From an uncultured Eubacteriales bacterium (lineage in GTDB: Bacteria; Bacillota; Clostridia; Christensenellales; Borkfalkiaceae): 64,000 nucleotides of DNA. The stretch spans positions 124,001-188,000 of the forward strand of contig UQHL01000001.1 of assembly GCA_900540805.1 (NCBI GenBank), given 5' to 3'. A program made the translations under genes and the position numbers. Below are positions 25,124 to 34,343 of this stretch, piece after piece (position 1 is the stretch's first letter; each line of letters opens with the position of its first letter). The notes beneath the pieces are model-generated. The model searched no databases, had not been told where the DNA came from, and worked only from the letters and a program-made list of their open reading frames with translations.

Positions 25124-26431
25124 TTATCTCTTTTTTCCCTTCCTTTCCCGTATCTCCTTCACCGTCTTTTCGTAACCGTTGCTTCCCGGGACGTAATATA
25201 CCCTGTCCTTGAGCGAATCGGGCAGATATTGCTGTTCGACATAGCCGCCGTACTCGTGCGGAAATTTATAGTTTCTGCTTTGCGCCTTATCCTCGCGGCT
25301 CCCGAAGGAATTGTCCTTCAGATAGGGCGGCACCGCGTCGTCGCTTACCCTCGAAGCGTCGTCCTTAGCTGCCAGCATGGCTGTCTTTACCGAATAGCTC
25401 TTTTCCGCCTCGCAGACGTAAACGATCGCCTCCGACAGGGGAATGAGCCCCTCGGGATAGCCGATCTTTTCAAACGCATACATCGCGGACGCGGCAATCT
25501 GCAGCGCGCGGGGGTCGGCCATGCCGACGTCCTCCGCCGAATGGATGACCAGCCGCCTGGCCACGAGCATGGGATCGCACCCGCCCTCGATCAGCCGCAT
25601 GGCGTAATAGAGCGCCGCGTTTGCGTCGCTGCCGCGCAGGGACTTGCAGAATGCGGATAAAAAGTCGTAATAGGCGTCCTCGTTGTAGCTCAGCGCCTTT
25701 CTCTGAATAGACTGCTCCGCGTCCGCCAGCGTGATCCGCACCTTTCCCTCCGCGTCGGGGTCGGTGGTCATGGCGGCCAGCTCCAGCGCGTTGTATGCGG
25801 TGCGCAGATCACCGCCCGCCATGCGGGCGATGTGGACGATCGCCTCGTCGTCCGCCGAGACGTTCATTTTTCCCAGCCCCTTATGCCGATTTTTGAGGGC
25901 GGCCCGCAGCGCGAGAGAAATATCTTCTTCAGTCAGGCGCTTAAACTCAAACACGCGGCACCTCGACACGATGGCGGGGGTCATGGACGCATAGGGATTT
26001 TCCGTCGTCGAGCCGATAAAAATAATCGTCCCCTGCTCTATTGCGGGCAGGAGGGAGTCGCTCTGCGTCTTATTGAAACGGTGACATTCGTCGAGCATCA
26101 GATAGGTGCGCTTATTGTATAATTTGAGATTGTCGCGCGCGGTATCCACCGCCTTTTTCACGTCCGCCACGCCCGAGTTTACCGCGTTCAGCTTGATAAA
26201 CTCGCCGTTGGTCGTCAGCGCGATGATGTTGGCCAGCGTCGTTTTTCCGCAGCCCGGAGGCCCCCAGAAAATACAGCTTCCCAATTTGTCCGTGGCGATC
26301 GCGCGGCGAAGCAGCGAATGCTGGGATACGATATGCTTTTGTCCGATAAATTCGTCCAGATTATTGGCGCGCATCCGTTCTGCCAAAGGCTTGGCGGTTT
26401 CTTCGTTGTTGTTGAAATCGAATAAATCCAT
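25124..26431 (-). CDS. rarA: replication-associated recombination protein A (RarA/MgsA)
   Basis: 435 residues, the usual length. An AAA+ ATPase domain shows Walker A GPPGCGKTTLAN at 57-68, Walker B MLDECHRF and the sensor GSTTENPYASM, followed by the tetramerisation domain with SLRGSDANAALYY and the C-terminal HEYGGYVEQQYLPD. RarA acts at stalled replication forks and at ssDNA-duplex junctions. It lies 64 bases downstream of the patatin gene. Confidence 0.95.
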   Translation of the reverse strand: MDLFDFNNNEETAKPLAERMRANNLDEFIGQKHIVSQHSLLRRAIATDKLGSCIFWGPPGCGKTTLANIIALTTNGEFIKLNAVNSGVADVKKAVDTARDNLKLYNKRTYLMLDECHRFNKTQSDSLLPAIEQGTIIFIGSTTENPYASMTPAIVSRCRVFEFKRLTEEDISLALRAALKNRHKGLGKMNVSADDEAIVHIARMAGGDLRTAYNALELAAMTTDPDAEGKVRITLADAEQSIQRKALSYNEDAYYDFLSAFCKSLRGSDANAALYYAMRLIEGGCDPMLVARRLVIHSAEDVGMADPRALQIAASAMYAFEKIGYPEGLIPLSEAIVYVCEAEKSYSVKTAMLAAKDDASRVSDDAVPPYLKDNSFGSREDKAQSRNYKFPHEYGGYVEQQYLPDSLKDRVYYVPGSNGYEKTVKEIRERKGKKR

Positions 26432-26495
26432 ATTTTCCTCTGTGGGGAAGCGGGAAAAGCGCTCTCGTCGCAGCCCTGCCCCTTCCGTTTTCGTT

Positions 26496-27281
26496 TTATC
26501 CGAGCAATTCCTTTATTTTCGGAGCGTATTCCACCCCCAGCTTGTATCCCTGATCGAACGCATAAGGAAACTTTTTGAAGGAATATTGGCTCATGTCGCC
26601 AAGCTCGGGCTCCAGCCAGAGATCGATAATCTCGGCGTTCTCCTCTCTTCGCCTCGCCGTGCGGTAATTGTCCATCAGGTCGATCATCTCCAGCAGCATG
26701 CCGACGGCGTTGGGGCATTTTTCCTTACATTCCTTTTGTCCCAAAACGTCTATCGCGACGATCTTATCCGCGCCCATTTCCTTTAATTGAGCGGCGGGCA
26801 CCCGCTCGAGAATTCCGCCGTCCACGAGTCGCATATTGTCTTTTTCCATAGGCTTGAAAATAGCGGGAATACTCGAAGAAGCCACGACGGCGTCCACCAC
26901 GCTCCCCTCGGAAAACGTCACCACCGATTGGGAATACATATCCACCGCCACACAGCGGAAGGGGATCTTCAGCTCGGAAAAGGAGATATCCCCGAGTGCC
27001 TTCGTCAGTACCTTTCGTACCTTGCGGGTATCGAACAGGCCGCCGGGCTTGATCGTCACGTCCAGAAGATCGATCGGCTTCAGCCTGCATACTATTTCCC
27101 GCATGTCGCACGGGGGCATGCCCGAAGCGTAAGCGGCGCCTACCACCGAGCCCATGGAACAGCCCGTCAAAAAATCGGGTTTGATCCCGGCTTCGTCCAT
27201 CGCCTGCAAAAATCCGATATGCGCCACGCCCCGGCTTCCGCCGCTGCCCAGCGCAAAGCCGAGCTTTTTCTTTTTACCCAT
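26496..27281 (-). CDS. patatin-like phospholipase (RssA type)
   Basis: 261 residues. The oxyanion-hole motif GSGGSRGVAHIG at 12-23, nucleophile elbow GCSMGS with Ser42, and catalytic Asp in LVDGGILE near 154 complete the Ser-Asp dyad of patatins. Soluble bacterial members hydrolyse acyl esters of lipids; substrate and role are unknown. No signal peptide is present, so it is predicted to be cytoplasmic or peripheral. Confidence 0.92.
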   Translation of the reverse strand: MGKKKKLGFALGSGGSRGVAHIGFLQAMDEAGIKPDFLTGCSMGSVVGAAYASGMPPCDMREIVCRLKPIDLLDVTIKPGGLFDTRKVRKVLTKALGDISFSELKIPFRCVAVDMYSQSVVTFSEGSVVDAVVASSSIPAIFKPMEKDNMRLVDGGILERVPAAQLKEMGADKIVAIDVLGQKECKEKCPNAVGMLLEMIDLMDNYRTARRREENAEIIDLWLEPELGDMSQYSFKKFPYAFDQGYKLGVEYAPKIKELLG

Positions 27282-27389
27282 CTTTTCTCACCTCTCATTT
27301 TTTATCCGTACAGATACTTTCGTTTCGACAAATGATATTCTTTCTTCGTATTTCGCTTCCGTTAATTTACCCTTCGTTAAATCCCACCT

Positions 27390-28838
27390 TCATAAATTTG
27401 CTCTTTTATAATTCACGCAATTTATTAAATTATCCGCAATATCCGATACGGATAAAAACGAATCTTTTCTTTCCGGCGCATTCCCTGCTGTCTCTCGTAT
27501 GGGTGTAAACCGCGGCTCCAAGAAGATTTGCGTCCCGTCCTGCTCTTTGCCTACCGATAAATCAGGCATCGTATGATAGTCAAACTTGCTCCCGATACTG
27601 AATTGCGTCCCCGTAAAATGCGCGCGGTTGTATTCATCATCCATCACGTACCAGCCGTCAAACGTATATCCCGCTTTGCTGGGGACGGGAAGCTCTATCT
27701 TTTCCCCGAAGTCCTTTATGATGGCTTCGCGCCAGGTATTCTCTTCTCTGTCCGCCAGACAATAAATCGAAAAACCTCTTTCTCTGACAAAATGCACATA
27801 GACCTTATAGGTGCCTTCCAGCTCTTTTAGATTGAGAAGTTCTTCCCAAAGATTGAATTTCGTCCCGTCTTCCAAAGCAAAATACTGAAATTTATATCCT
27901 TCTTTTACTTTTATTTCGTCGAGAAACTCCCGATCTCCCGCCTTGCACTCCGTTTCATATACAAACGTTCCGTCGCCGCTCTCTTCCTCTTCGGCTTTCC
28001 GCTTCGTCCAGTCCGCCGTCAGCTCGGTATCTTCAGTCACTCCGCCGTCCCGCGTCGCCTCGCCCGATTCGTTTGTATAAAACAATCCGTCGTCGGTTTT
28101 CCAGCCGTTAAAAATATATCCTTCGCGCTCCGCGGGGACGGGTACGTTAAACGTTTTGCCGTATTTTACTTTCATTTCCTCACTTGCGGGACCGCCTTCA
28201 TAGCCGTAATGTAAGGTAACCGTATATTCCGATTCTTCCCATTTCGCATAATAGGTCTTGTTTCCCGTTTCGCCCGCCTCGATTTTCGTTATGGGAACTC
28301 CCGCAAAAGAAGCGTCGTTATACCACCCTTTGAACGTATAGCCTTCAAAGGTCGGCACGGGCAATATCTTTCCCGCTTCGTTGCTATACTTTGCGTCAAA
28401 GCTTTCTACCGTTCCTCCGTTTGTATTTAATACGATCGTATATTCGACCGGCGTCCACTCTGCAATAAATTCTACGGTATTTTCGGTACTCAACCAATTC
28501 TCCGACGGATCGATAAACCTCAGCCCGCTGCCGTCGTCATATTTCCAACCGATAAATTGATATTCCGTTTTCGTAGGCACAGGGAGCTGTCCCACGGCCT
28601 TGCCGTACAGTAAAAGCATATCCGCTACGACGCTTCCGCCGTCACTGTTAAAATGTACGACCGTCTCCGTTAATTCCGTCGAATTTGTATCGCTTTCCCA
28701 CTCGGAGGAATAATCAGAGTTACTATTGGAATTGCTGAAATCTTCTCCCGGCTTTTCCTTGCCGGAACACCCCGCAAACAGTATCCCCGCCGTCAAAAGC
28801 GCTCCGCTTAATATCAAAGCCCCAAATTTCCTTTTCAT
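27390..28838 (-). CDS. surface lipoprotein with InlB-type B-repeats
   Basis: 482 residues. A signal peptide ends in a lipobox (FAGC, Cys24), followed by a Ser/Asn-rich linker. At least four Listeria-Bacteroides repeats (flg_new type) follow, each about 70 residues with the pattern of a VxFNxxGG strand, a YGK turn, LPVP and GYxFxGW; the last complete one includes YTFDGWYVMD. The protein is therefore attached to the outer face of the membrane, with a likely adhesive or spacer role; the ligand is unknown. GC is lower than in the neighbouring genes. An AGAGG site precedes the ATG. It is divergent from ylbJ. Confidence 0.9.
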   Translation of the reverse strand: MKRKFGALILSGALLTAGILFAGCSGKEKPGEDFSNSNSNSDYSSEWESDTNSTELTETVVHFNSDGGSVVADMLLLYGKAVGQLPVPTKTEYQFIGWKYDDGSGLRFIDPSENWLSTENTVEFIAEWTPVEYTIVLNTNGGTVESFDAKYSNEAGKILPVPTFEGYTFKGWYNDASFAGVPITKIEAGETGNKTYYAKWEESEYTVTLHYGYEGGPASEEMKVKYGKTFNVPVPAEREGYIFNGWKTDDGLFYTNESGEATRDGGVTEDTELTADWTKRKAEEEESGDGTFVYETECKAGDREFLDEIKVKEGYKFQYFALEDGTKFNLWEELLNLKELEGTYKVYVHFVRERGFSIYCLADREENTWREAIIKDFGEKIELPVPSKAGYTFDGWYVMDDEYNRAHFTGTQFSIGSKFDYHTMPDLSVGKEQDGTQIFLEPRFTPIRETAGNAPERKDSFLSVSDIADNLINCVNYKRANL

Positions 28839-28920
28839 TTATTGCCTCTCTTATTCTATTATTCCGCTTTTTCGAAATTTCCTTTCATATTTTCCGACTT
28901 GTCCTCATAGGAATAGACAA

Positions 28921-29967
28921 ATGCTGCATTCTTCTTCCGCCGCTGCGGGAAAGCCCCGCTCTGCGGCCCGAACAAAACCGAAAAATTTCAAAGCCAAACT
29001 GAAAAAAGCCCTGCCTACCCTCTTTTTACTCGCGTTTGCGGCGCTTTTCGCGGTCTTTCCCGACCGCTATGTCCCCGTTTGTTTAGACGGCATTGCGCTT
29101 TGGGCGCTGAACGTGCTGCCCGCGGTATTCCCTTTCCTGTTCGTCACCGCGCTGCTGCGCGCAAGCGGCGGGGCACAGCGGGTTTCGCGCGTCTTTTCGC
29201 CCTTTGCGAAAGCGCTTTTCGGCACGGGCGGGGAGGGAGGTTTCTGCTTTTTCATGAGCGTCCTCTCGGGATATCCCGTCGGGGCGAGCCTCGTTTCCGC
29301 CTTCAAAGCGGACGGGGTGTTTTCGGACGACGAAGCGCAGATCCTCGCGTGCGCCTGTTCTACCTCGGGGCCGCTGTTCGTCATCGGCAGCGTGGGCGCG
29401 GGCATGTTTTCCGACAAAAAAATCGGGTTCGCTATTTTGGCCGCGCACCTGCTTGCCGCGCTTTTGTCGGGCGTCCTGCTGCGCTTTTTCTATTACCTGC
29501 GCCGAAGGGGCGGAAAACGAAACCCTTGTACCAAAAAGCAAAGCGCAAGGACACGGACAAAAGATTTTTCCCTCGCGGAATGCGTACAGAACTCCGCGCT
29601 GTCCGCGATCGGCGTGGGCGGGTGTATCGCCGTTTTTTACGTGCTGGCCGCCATGGCCTCCGATTTCGGATTGCTCTATCCGCTCCAACGGCTGATCGGC
29701 TTACTGCCGCAGCTCGCGCCCTGCGCGGAGGGGCTTTCCAAAGGAATAGTGGAAATGACGGGAGGCTGTCTCGCGCTTGCGGGGCTGGAAACGCCCCTCG
29801 CCGCACCCTGCTGCGCCTTTCTCGTCACGCTGGGCGGCGCGAGCATTCTCTTTCAGCAAATCGCTTATCTGCGTTCTGCGGACGTCAACCTGTTTGTATT
29901 TCTGTCCGTAAAGCTTTTGCAGGCCGCAGGAGCGTTTTTCCTCTGTCTGCTGTTCGTCGCCCTGTAA
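28921..29967 (+). CDS. ylbJ: YlbJ-type sporulation integral membrane protein
   Basis: 348 residues from the ATG with an AGGAA site; 65 upstream in-frame codons run against the lipoprotein leader and are rejected. About eight hydrophobic helices and a nucleoside-recognition (Gate) domain are present. The FFMSVLSGYPVGASL and CACSTSGPLFVIGSVGAGM segments match YlbJ/SpoVV proteins. In Bacillus subtilis SpoVV (YlbJ) moves dipicolinic acid into the forespore. coaD and rsmD, its neighbours in Bacillus, are 2-3 kb away here. Its presence suggests, but does not prove, that the host forms spores. Confidence 0.85.
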   Translation: MLHSSSAAAGKPRSAARTKPKNFKAKLKKALPTLFLLAFAALFAVFPDRYVPVCLDGIALWALNVLPAVFPFLFVTALLRASGGAQRVSRVFSPFAKALFGTGGEGGFCFFMSVLSGYPVGASLVSAFKADGVFSDDEAQILACACSTSGPLFVIGSVGAGMFSDKKIGFAILAAHLLAALLSGVLLRFFYYLRRRGGKRNPCTKKQSARTRTKDFSLAECVQNSALSAIGVGGCIAVFYVLAAMASDFGLLYPLQRLIGLLPQLAPCAEGLSKGIVEMTGGCLALAGLETPLAAPCCAFLVTLGGASILFQQIAYLRSADVNLFVFLSVKLLQAAGAFFLCLLFVAL

Positions 29968-30002
29968 CGGATTTCAAGCCGTTTGCCGCTCCGCGACAAA
30001 CC

Positions 30003-30863
30003 TTACTTTGCCCTTTTATATGCGCCGAGAAGCTTGCATTCGAGGACGCCCTTTTCGATTTCGGAGAGAGCGTCCTTTACCCGTTCCCCCGCCGCGTCGC
30101 CCTCCGCTTCCACAAAGAAACGGTATTCGCCGGGGCGGTCCTTGACGGGACGGCTCTCGATTTTGGTCATATTGATGCCGTGCGCCGCGATAATCCTCAA
30201 CAGGGACATCAGGCTGCCGGGACGGTGCGGACAAACCGTGGAAAAGAAAAATTTGTCGCTCGCTTCGGGCAGCCTTTCCCGTCCCTTTTCGATCAGCAAA
30301 AACTGCGTGAAGTTATTTTTTTCGTCGGAAACACATTCCTCGGACATGGTGAAGCCGTCGGGGATAAACGCCGTATGCGCGCCCGCGATCGCCGCGCTTT
30401 TACCCGACTCGTCGTCGGCCGCCTTCCCGATCCCCAGCGCGGTGGATTCCGTTTCCTTCAACGCTGCAAAGGGCGTCTCGCGGCTTAAAAACGCCGCGCA
30501 CTGATCGAGCGCCTGACGGTGGGAATACACCCTGCCGATTTCCCGAAAGGGCGTCCCCGTCCTGTAAATCAGCCGATGGTCGATTTTCAGCACGTGCTCG
30601 CGAACTGCGTACAGCCCGTCCGCGCACTGCAGGAGGTCGAGATTCTGCAAAACGCCGCCCTGCAGGCTGTTTTCGATGGGCACCGCCGCCGCGGCCACCC
30701 TGCCCGACTCCACCGCGGCAAACACCTCGGGAAAGTTGCGAAAAGGGATACATTCGTCCCGTTCGAAGGGCGCCTTATCGTCCGCGCCTTTCGTCTCCTT
30801 GAGAAAAATTTCCGCCGCCAGATGGGAATAGCTGCCCTCGGGGCCCAGATAAGCGATCTTCAT
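30003..30863 (-). CDS. pheA: prephenate dehydratase
   Basis: 286 residues with the PDT domain (AYLGPEGSYSHLAA at the start, VPIENSLQGGV near 60) and a C-terminal ACT domain (about 195-275) containing the phenylalanine-binding ESRP motif. It converts prephenate to phenylpyruvate. The catalytic TRF motif reads T-Q-F here (KNNFTQFLLI), a departure worth noting because Arg is usual. It follows a DAHP synthase by nine bases, giving the first and a late step of phenylalanine synthesis in one unit. No chorismate mutase domain is fused. Confidence 0.92.
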   Translation of the reverse strand: MKIAYLGPEGSYSHLAAEIFLKETKGADDKAPFERDECIPFRNFPEVFAAVESGRVAAAAVPIENSLQGGVLQNLDLLQCADGLYAVREHVLKIDHRLIYRTGTPFREIGRVYSHRQALDQCAAFLSRETPFAALKETESTALGIGKAADDESGKSAAIAGAHTAFIPDGFTMSEECVSDEKNNFTQFLLIEKGRERLPEASDKFFFSTVCPHRPGSLMSLLRIIAAHGINMTKIESRPVKDRPGEYRFFVEAEGDAAGERVKDALSEIEKGVLECKLLGAYKRAK

Positions 30864-30872
30864 GTTTTTTCC

Positions 30873-31895
30873 TCACACTTCGTCGGCGATATCGAGAATC
30901 AGCCGCTCGGTATTTTCCCAGCCGAGGCAGGGATCGGTAATCGATTTCCCGAACACCTCGTCGTGCGCCTGGTTGCCCTCGACGAGAAAGCTTTCGATCA
31001 TAAAGCCTTTTACAATGCCTTTGAAATCGGCGCTGTAACGGCGGTTTTGCATCACTTCCTCGGCAATGCGCATCTGCTGGCGGCACTGCTTGCCCGAATT
31101 GGAATGGTTGCAGTCCACGATGATCGCGGGGTTTTTCAGCTGCGTGCCGCGGTATAATTCCAGCACCTTCATCACCGTCTCGTAATGAAAATTGGGCACG
31201 TCTCCGCCCGAGGCGTCCACCCCGCCGCGGAGCACCGCATGCGCGTACGGATTGCCCGTCGAACGCACCTGATAATTGCGGTACTTGAATACCTGGGGGC
31301 TTTGTGCGGCAAAAATAGAATTGATGAGCGCGCTCAAATTTCCGCTCATGGGGTTTTTCAGCCCCACGGGCGCGTCGATCCCGCCCGCGACGAGGCGGTG
31401 GAGCTGATCCTCCACGCTTCTGGCGCCGATGGCGTGATAGGACAAAAGGTCCTCGACATAGGGCGTGTTTTCGGGATAGAGCATCTCGTCCGCCGCCGTC
31501 AGGCCCGATTCCTCCATCGCCGCGATATGCAGGGCGCGGATACTGCGGATCCCCCGCACGATGTCCTCCGCGCCGTCGGGATTGGGCTGGATAAACATAC
31601 CCTTATACCCTACGCCCTTCGTGCGCGGCTTGTTGGTGTAAATTCTCGGCACGAGCACCAGCTTGTCCTTCACCCGTTCGTTGAGCCTGCCGAGGCGGGA
31701 AATATACTCCAGCACGGGTGCGCTCTCGTGCGCTGAACAGGGGCCGACGATCATCAACATCTTGTCGCTTTTGCCCGCAACGACCGCCTTCACCTCCTCG
31801 TCCCGCTCCCGTTTCAGCTTTTTCAAGGCTTCGGGAAGCGGGGTCTCCGCGATAAATTCTTCCGGTTCGGGAATATAGCATTGTTTTTCCAACAT
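30873..31895 (-). CDS. aroF: 3-deoxy-7-phosphoheptulonate (DAHP) synthase, class I
   Basis: 340 residues of the enterobacterial-type (AroF/G/H) class I DAHP synthase: MLMIVGPCSAHE, RIYTNKPRTKGVGYKGM and GVDASGGDVPNFHYE are visible. It joins PEP and erythrose-4-phosphate at the entry of the shikimate pathway. It is upstream of pheA in the same unit, so feedback by phenylalanine is plausible. No ACT or chorismate-mutase fusion is present. Confidence 0.95.
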   Translation of the reverse strand: MLEKQCYIPEPEEFIAETPLPEALKKLKRERDEEVKAVVAGKSDKMLMIVGPCSAHESAPVLEYISRLGRLNERVKDKLVLVPRIYTNKPRTKGVGYKGMFIQPNPDGAEDIVRGIRSIRALHIAAMEESGLTAADEMLYPENTPYVEDLLSYHAIGARSVEDQLHRLVAGGIDAPVGLKNPMSGNLSALINSIFAAQSPQVFKYRNYQVRSTGNPYAHAVLRGGVDASGGDVPNFHYETVMKVLELYRGTQLKNPAIIVDCNHSNSGKQCRQQMRIAEEVMQNRRYSADFKGIVKGFMIESFLVEGNQAHDEVFGKSITDPCLGWENTERLILDIADEV

Positions 31896-31920
31896 CTTTA
31901 TAAAACTCCTTCTTGACTCT

Positions 31921-32418
31921 TCATCCTTTGCGTTTTTCTGCTTCCGCCGCGTAAATATACGCCTCTACCTCTTTCGTCACGTATTCGTCTATGGGCGCAG
32001 CGAATTTGAGGCTGTTTTTCACCATGGTCGAGCTGACGTGCAGCAGCTCCTGCGGGCAGGGCAGATATACGGTAAGAATCTCCTTGTCCAGCTTTTCCGA
32101 GGCGAAACGGTTGGCGTTTTCATATTCGAAATCCACCGTGTTTCTCAGCCCCCGCACATAAATTTCGGTATTTTCTCTCTTTAACAGCTCCGCCGCCGTG
32201 CCCGAAAAAAACACGATCTTTATCCGTTTTTCGTCGGAAAACATCAGCCGAAGCATTTCTTCCCGCTGCGCGTCCGTAAAAAAGGGACGTTTATCGGGAT
32301 TGATCATCACCGCCACGGCCACCTCGTCGAACAGGCGGAGGCAGTCCTCGATCAAGGCCTTATGCCCCAGCGTGGGGGGATCGAACGTCCCCGCAAATAC
32401 GCATTTTCTGTACGTCAT
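31921..32418 (-). CDS. coaD: phosphopantetheine adenylyltransferase
   Basis: 165 residues from an ATG with a GAGGAGG site. Longer in-frame sequence overlaps rsmD and is rejected. Nucleotidyltransferase motif FAGTFDPPTLGHKAL at the start and the HVSSTMVKN segment near 125 are those of CoaD. It catalyses the fourth step of coenzyme A synthesis. It follows rsmD by ten bases, the common rsmD-coaD pair. Confidence 0.96.
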   Translation of the reverse strand: MTYRKCVFAGTFDPPTLGHKALIEDCLRLFDEVAVAVMINPDKRPFFTDAQREEMLRLMFSDEKRIKIVFFSGTAAELLKRENTEIYVRGLRNTVDFEYENANRFASEKLDKEILTVYLPCPQELLHVSSTMVKNSLKFAAPIDEYVTKEVEAYIYAAEAEKRKG

Positions 32419-32428
32419 AGCCGCCTCC

Positions 32429-32968
32429 TCACGCGCGGCGGAAAAAGGAAAGCACCGTCCTGCCGTATTTCCGCTCGTCGTACTTCTCCAGCCCCGCGAT
32501 CTCTCCCTCGAAGGGCCTGTCGCGCTCATAAACCGCGATCCCCTTTTCGGAAAGCAATCCCTTTTCCGCAATCTTTGTCAGCGCGGGAACGCCATAATCG
32601 AAACGATAGGGCGGGTCGAGAAAGATAAGGTCGAATTCCCCTTTCAATCCGTTTAGACAAAGCAAGTAATCCAACGAATACACCTTCGCCTCGTCCTTTC
32701 CTATCCCCAGCGTCCGCAGGTTTTTTTCGAGTATCTTTACGCTCTCGCGGGAAAAGTCGTTAAACGTCGCTTCCGACGCCCCGCGGGAGAGACATTCCAG
32801 CCCCAGCGCGCCGCTACCGCAGAATAAATCGAGCGCTCTCGCGCCGTATATTTTCAGGGAAAGGATATTGAAAAGCGCCTCCCGCACGCGGTCGCCCGTG
32901 GGACGCACGTCCATGCCCTCAAACTCCGCCAGCACCCTGCTTCTGTATTTTCCGCCGATAATTCTCAC
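32429..32968 (-). CDS. rsmD: 16S rRNA (guanine-966 N2)-methyltransferase
   Basis: 179 residues. MRIIGGKYRSR opening, SAM-binding LDLFCGSGALGLE near 47-59 and the catalytic DPPY at 118-121 identify RsmD. It methylates G966 in the 30S P-site region. It is coupled with coaD downstream and follows a membrane protein by nine bases. Confidence 0.95.
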   Translation of the reverse strand: MRIIGGKYRSRVLAEFEGMDVRPTGDRVREALFNILSLKIYGARALDLFCGSGALGLECLSRGASEATFNDFSRESVKILEKNLRTLGIGKDEAKVYSLDYLLCLNGLKGEFDLIFLDPPYRFDYGVPALTKIAEKGLLSEKGIAVYERDRPFEGEIAGLEKYDERKYGRTVLSFFRRA

Positions 32969-32977
32969 GTTCGCCTC

Positions 32978-33718
32978 TCATCTCCGTTTTTTGGGCTTTG
33001 TGCCGGGCAACCCGCCGTAATTGATCTTTTTAGGCTTACTCTGTTCGGCCTCCGCCGCGCGCGCCGCAATTTCCTGCTGGCGGAGAGTTTTGTTTCTGCG
33101 CCCGTACGCGCCCGCGATATACAGCCCGCCCGAAACGGCGATGGGCAGGAGGATAAGCAGGGAGGCGAGGAAATAGCTGACGTACGTGCCCGCGTTGTTC
33201 AGCGTCACAAACGGGAACAGCGCCCAGCCTGCGAGACAGTTGAAAATGAGGACGACGGCGGTCAGCCCGCCGCTTAAGGAAACGTCCTCCGAAGCCGCCG
33301 CACGCATCATTTCCGTCTGATTGCAGCCGAATATAATACTGCCGATCAGCACGAAAATCCCCGCGAAAGCGCCGATGATAAATCCCTTCCAGGGACGGTA
33401 TTCCTTTTGAAATTTATAGCTGGTGATTTTGAGTTCGCTGCCCAGCTGCATGGCCGAACGCCGCTTCAGGTTTCCCGAAACCAGCATTTCGTAATGGGAA
33501 CCGCCGCAAACCCACATCAAAAAGCCGTTGTAGGCCAGCGCGCCGATCGCGCATACCACCGCCCACGTAATCGTGGCGGAAGGGGTCTTTACCTTAGTCC
33601 CGATCAGCATCAGCAGGATACTTGCGACAAAATACATCGCGGCGGGCGTCAGCGCGCGCAGGGCGCACTCCCCGACAATCCTCCAGAATACCTTCCATTT
33701 GGTCTTGAAATCCGACAT
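32978..33718 (-). CDS. membrane protein of unknown function
   Basis: 246 residues with about five hydrophobic segments (near 20-40, 50-70, 115-137, 150-172 and 180-200) and a basic tail ending GLPGTKPKKRR. I recognise no family. A GGAGGAGA site precedes the ATG. The gene lies directly upstream of rsmD on the same strand. The positive tail is probably cytoplasmic. Confidence 0.7.
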   Translation of the reverse strand: MSDFKTKWKVFWRIVGECALRALTPAAMYFVASILLMLIGTKVKTPSATITWAVVCAIGALAYNGFLMWVCGGSHYEMLVSGNLKRRSAMQLGSELKITSYKFQKEYRPWKGFIIGAFAGIFVLIGSIIFGCNQTEMMRAAASEDVSLSGGLTAVVLIFNCLAGWALFPFVTLNNAGTYVSYFLASLLILLPIAVSGGLYIAGAYGRRNKTLRQQEIAARAAEAEQSKPKKINYGGLPGTKPKKRR

Positions 33719-33749
33719 AGTTCTCCTCCGATTTTGATTTCTTCTTTCG

Positions 33750-34343
33750 TCAAACTTCCTTTTTTATCATGATCAGACGCTTGTCCGTCACAAGATAGTC
33801 GATTTTTTCGTCAAACGCCTCGCGGGGCACTTCCTTTACGAGCTGAAAATCGAAGCACCAGCCGACCGCCAGCGTTTCGGAACGGGACTTTAGAAACTTA
33901 TCGTAATAGCCGCCGCCGTAGCCGAGTCGGTTTCCCTGTTCGTCCGCGGCCAAAAGGGGCACGACGGCCACGTCGATGCTTCCCGCCCACGGGCTTCCGA
34001 GGGGTTCGCGTATGCCGTAAGGGGAAAGGGAAAAATCTTCGCCGAGCGGCACCGCCGCCATCTCCTTGCCCTCCGCGCGCGGGGCGTATATTCTTTTTCC
34101 CGCCGCCGTCAGCCGCGCGATCAGCTTGTCCGTCGGCGCTTCGGAAGAAAAGGAAAGATAGACGAAAAAGCTCTCTTTTTCCGCAAAGCCGCCCGCGAAA
34201 AAATTTTCGACGAGCAGGCTTTCCTTGATGTCCCGATTTTCGTTTTCTCCCCGCCGCCGTTTCATATACGTCCTCAAAGACGCCTTTCTTTCCGCGGCGG
34301 AGCTTTCGCGTTTTTCGACGAAGCTGAATTTATCTGTAATCAT
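33750..34343 (-). CDS. 5-formyltetrahydrofolate cyclo-ligase
   Basis: 197 residues. The ATP/substrate motif GYGGGYYDKFL and VVPLLAADEQGNRLG are diagnostic. The enzyme converts 5-formyl-THF to 5,10-methenyl-THF with ATP. The start overlaps the end of alr by 14 bases. Confidence 0.92.
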   Translation of the reverse strand: MITDKFSFVEKRESSAAERKASLRTYMKRRRGENENRDIKESLLVENFFAGGFAEKESFFVYLSFSSEAPTDKLIARLTAAGKRIYAPRAEGKEMAAVPLGEDFSLSPYGIREPLGSPWAGSIDVAVVPLLAADEQGNRLGYGGGYYDKFLKSRSETLAVGWCFDFQLVKEVPREAFDEKIDYLVTDKRLIMIKKEV

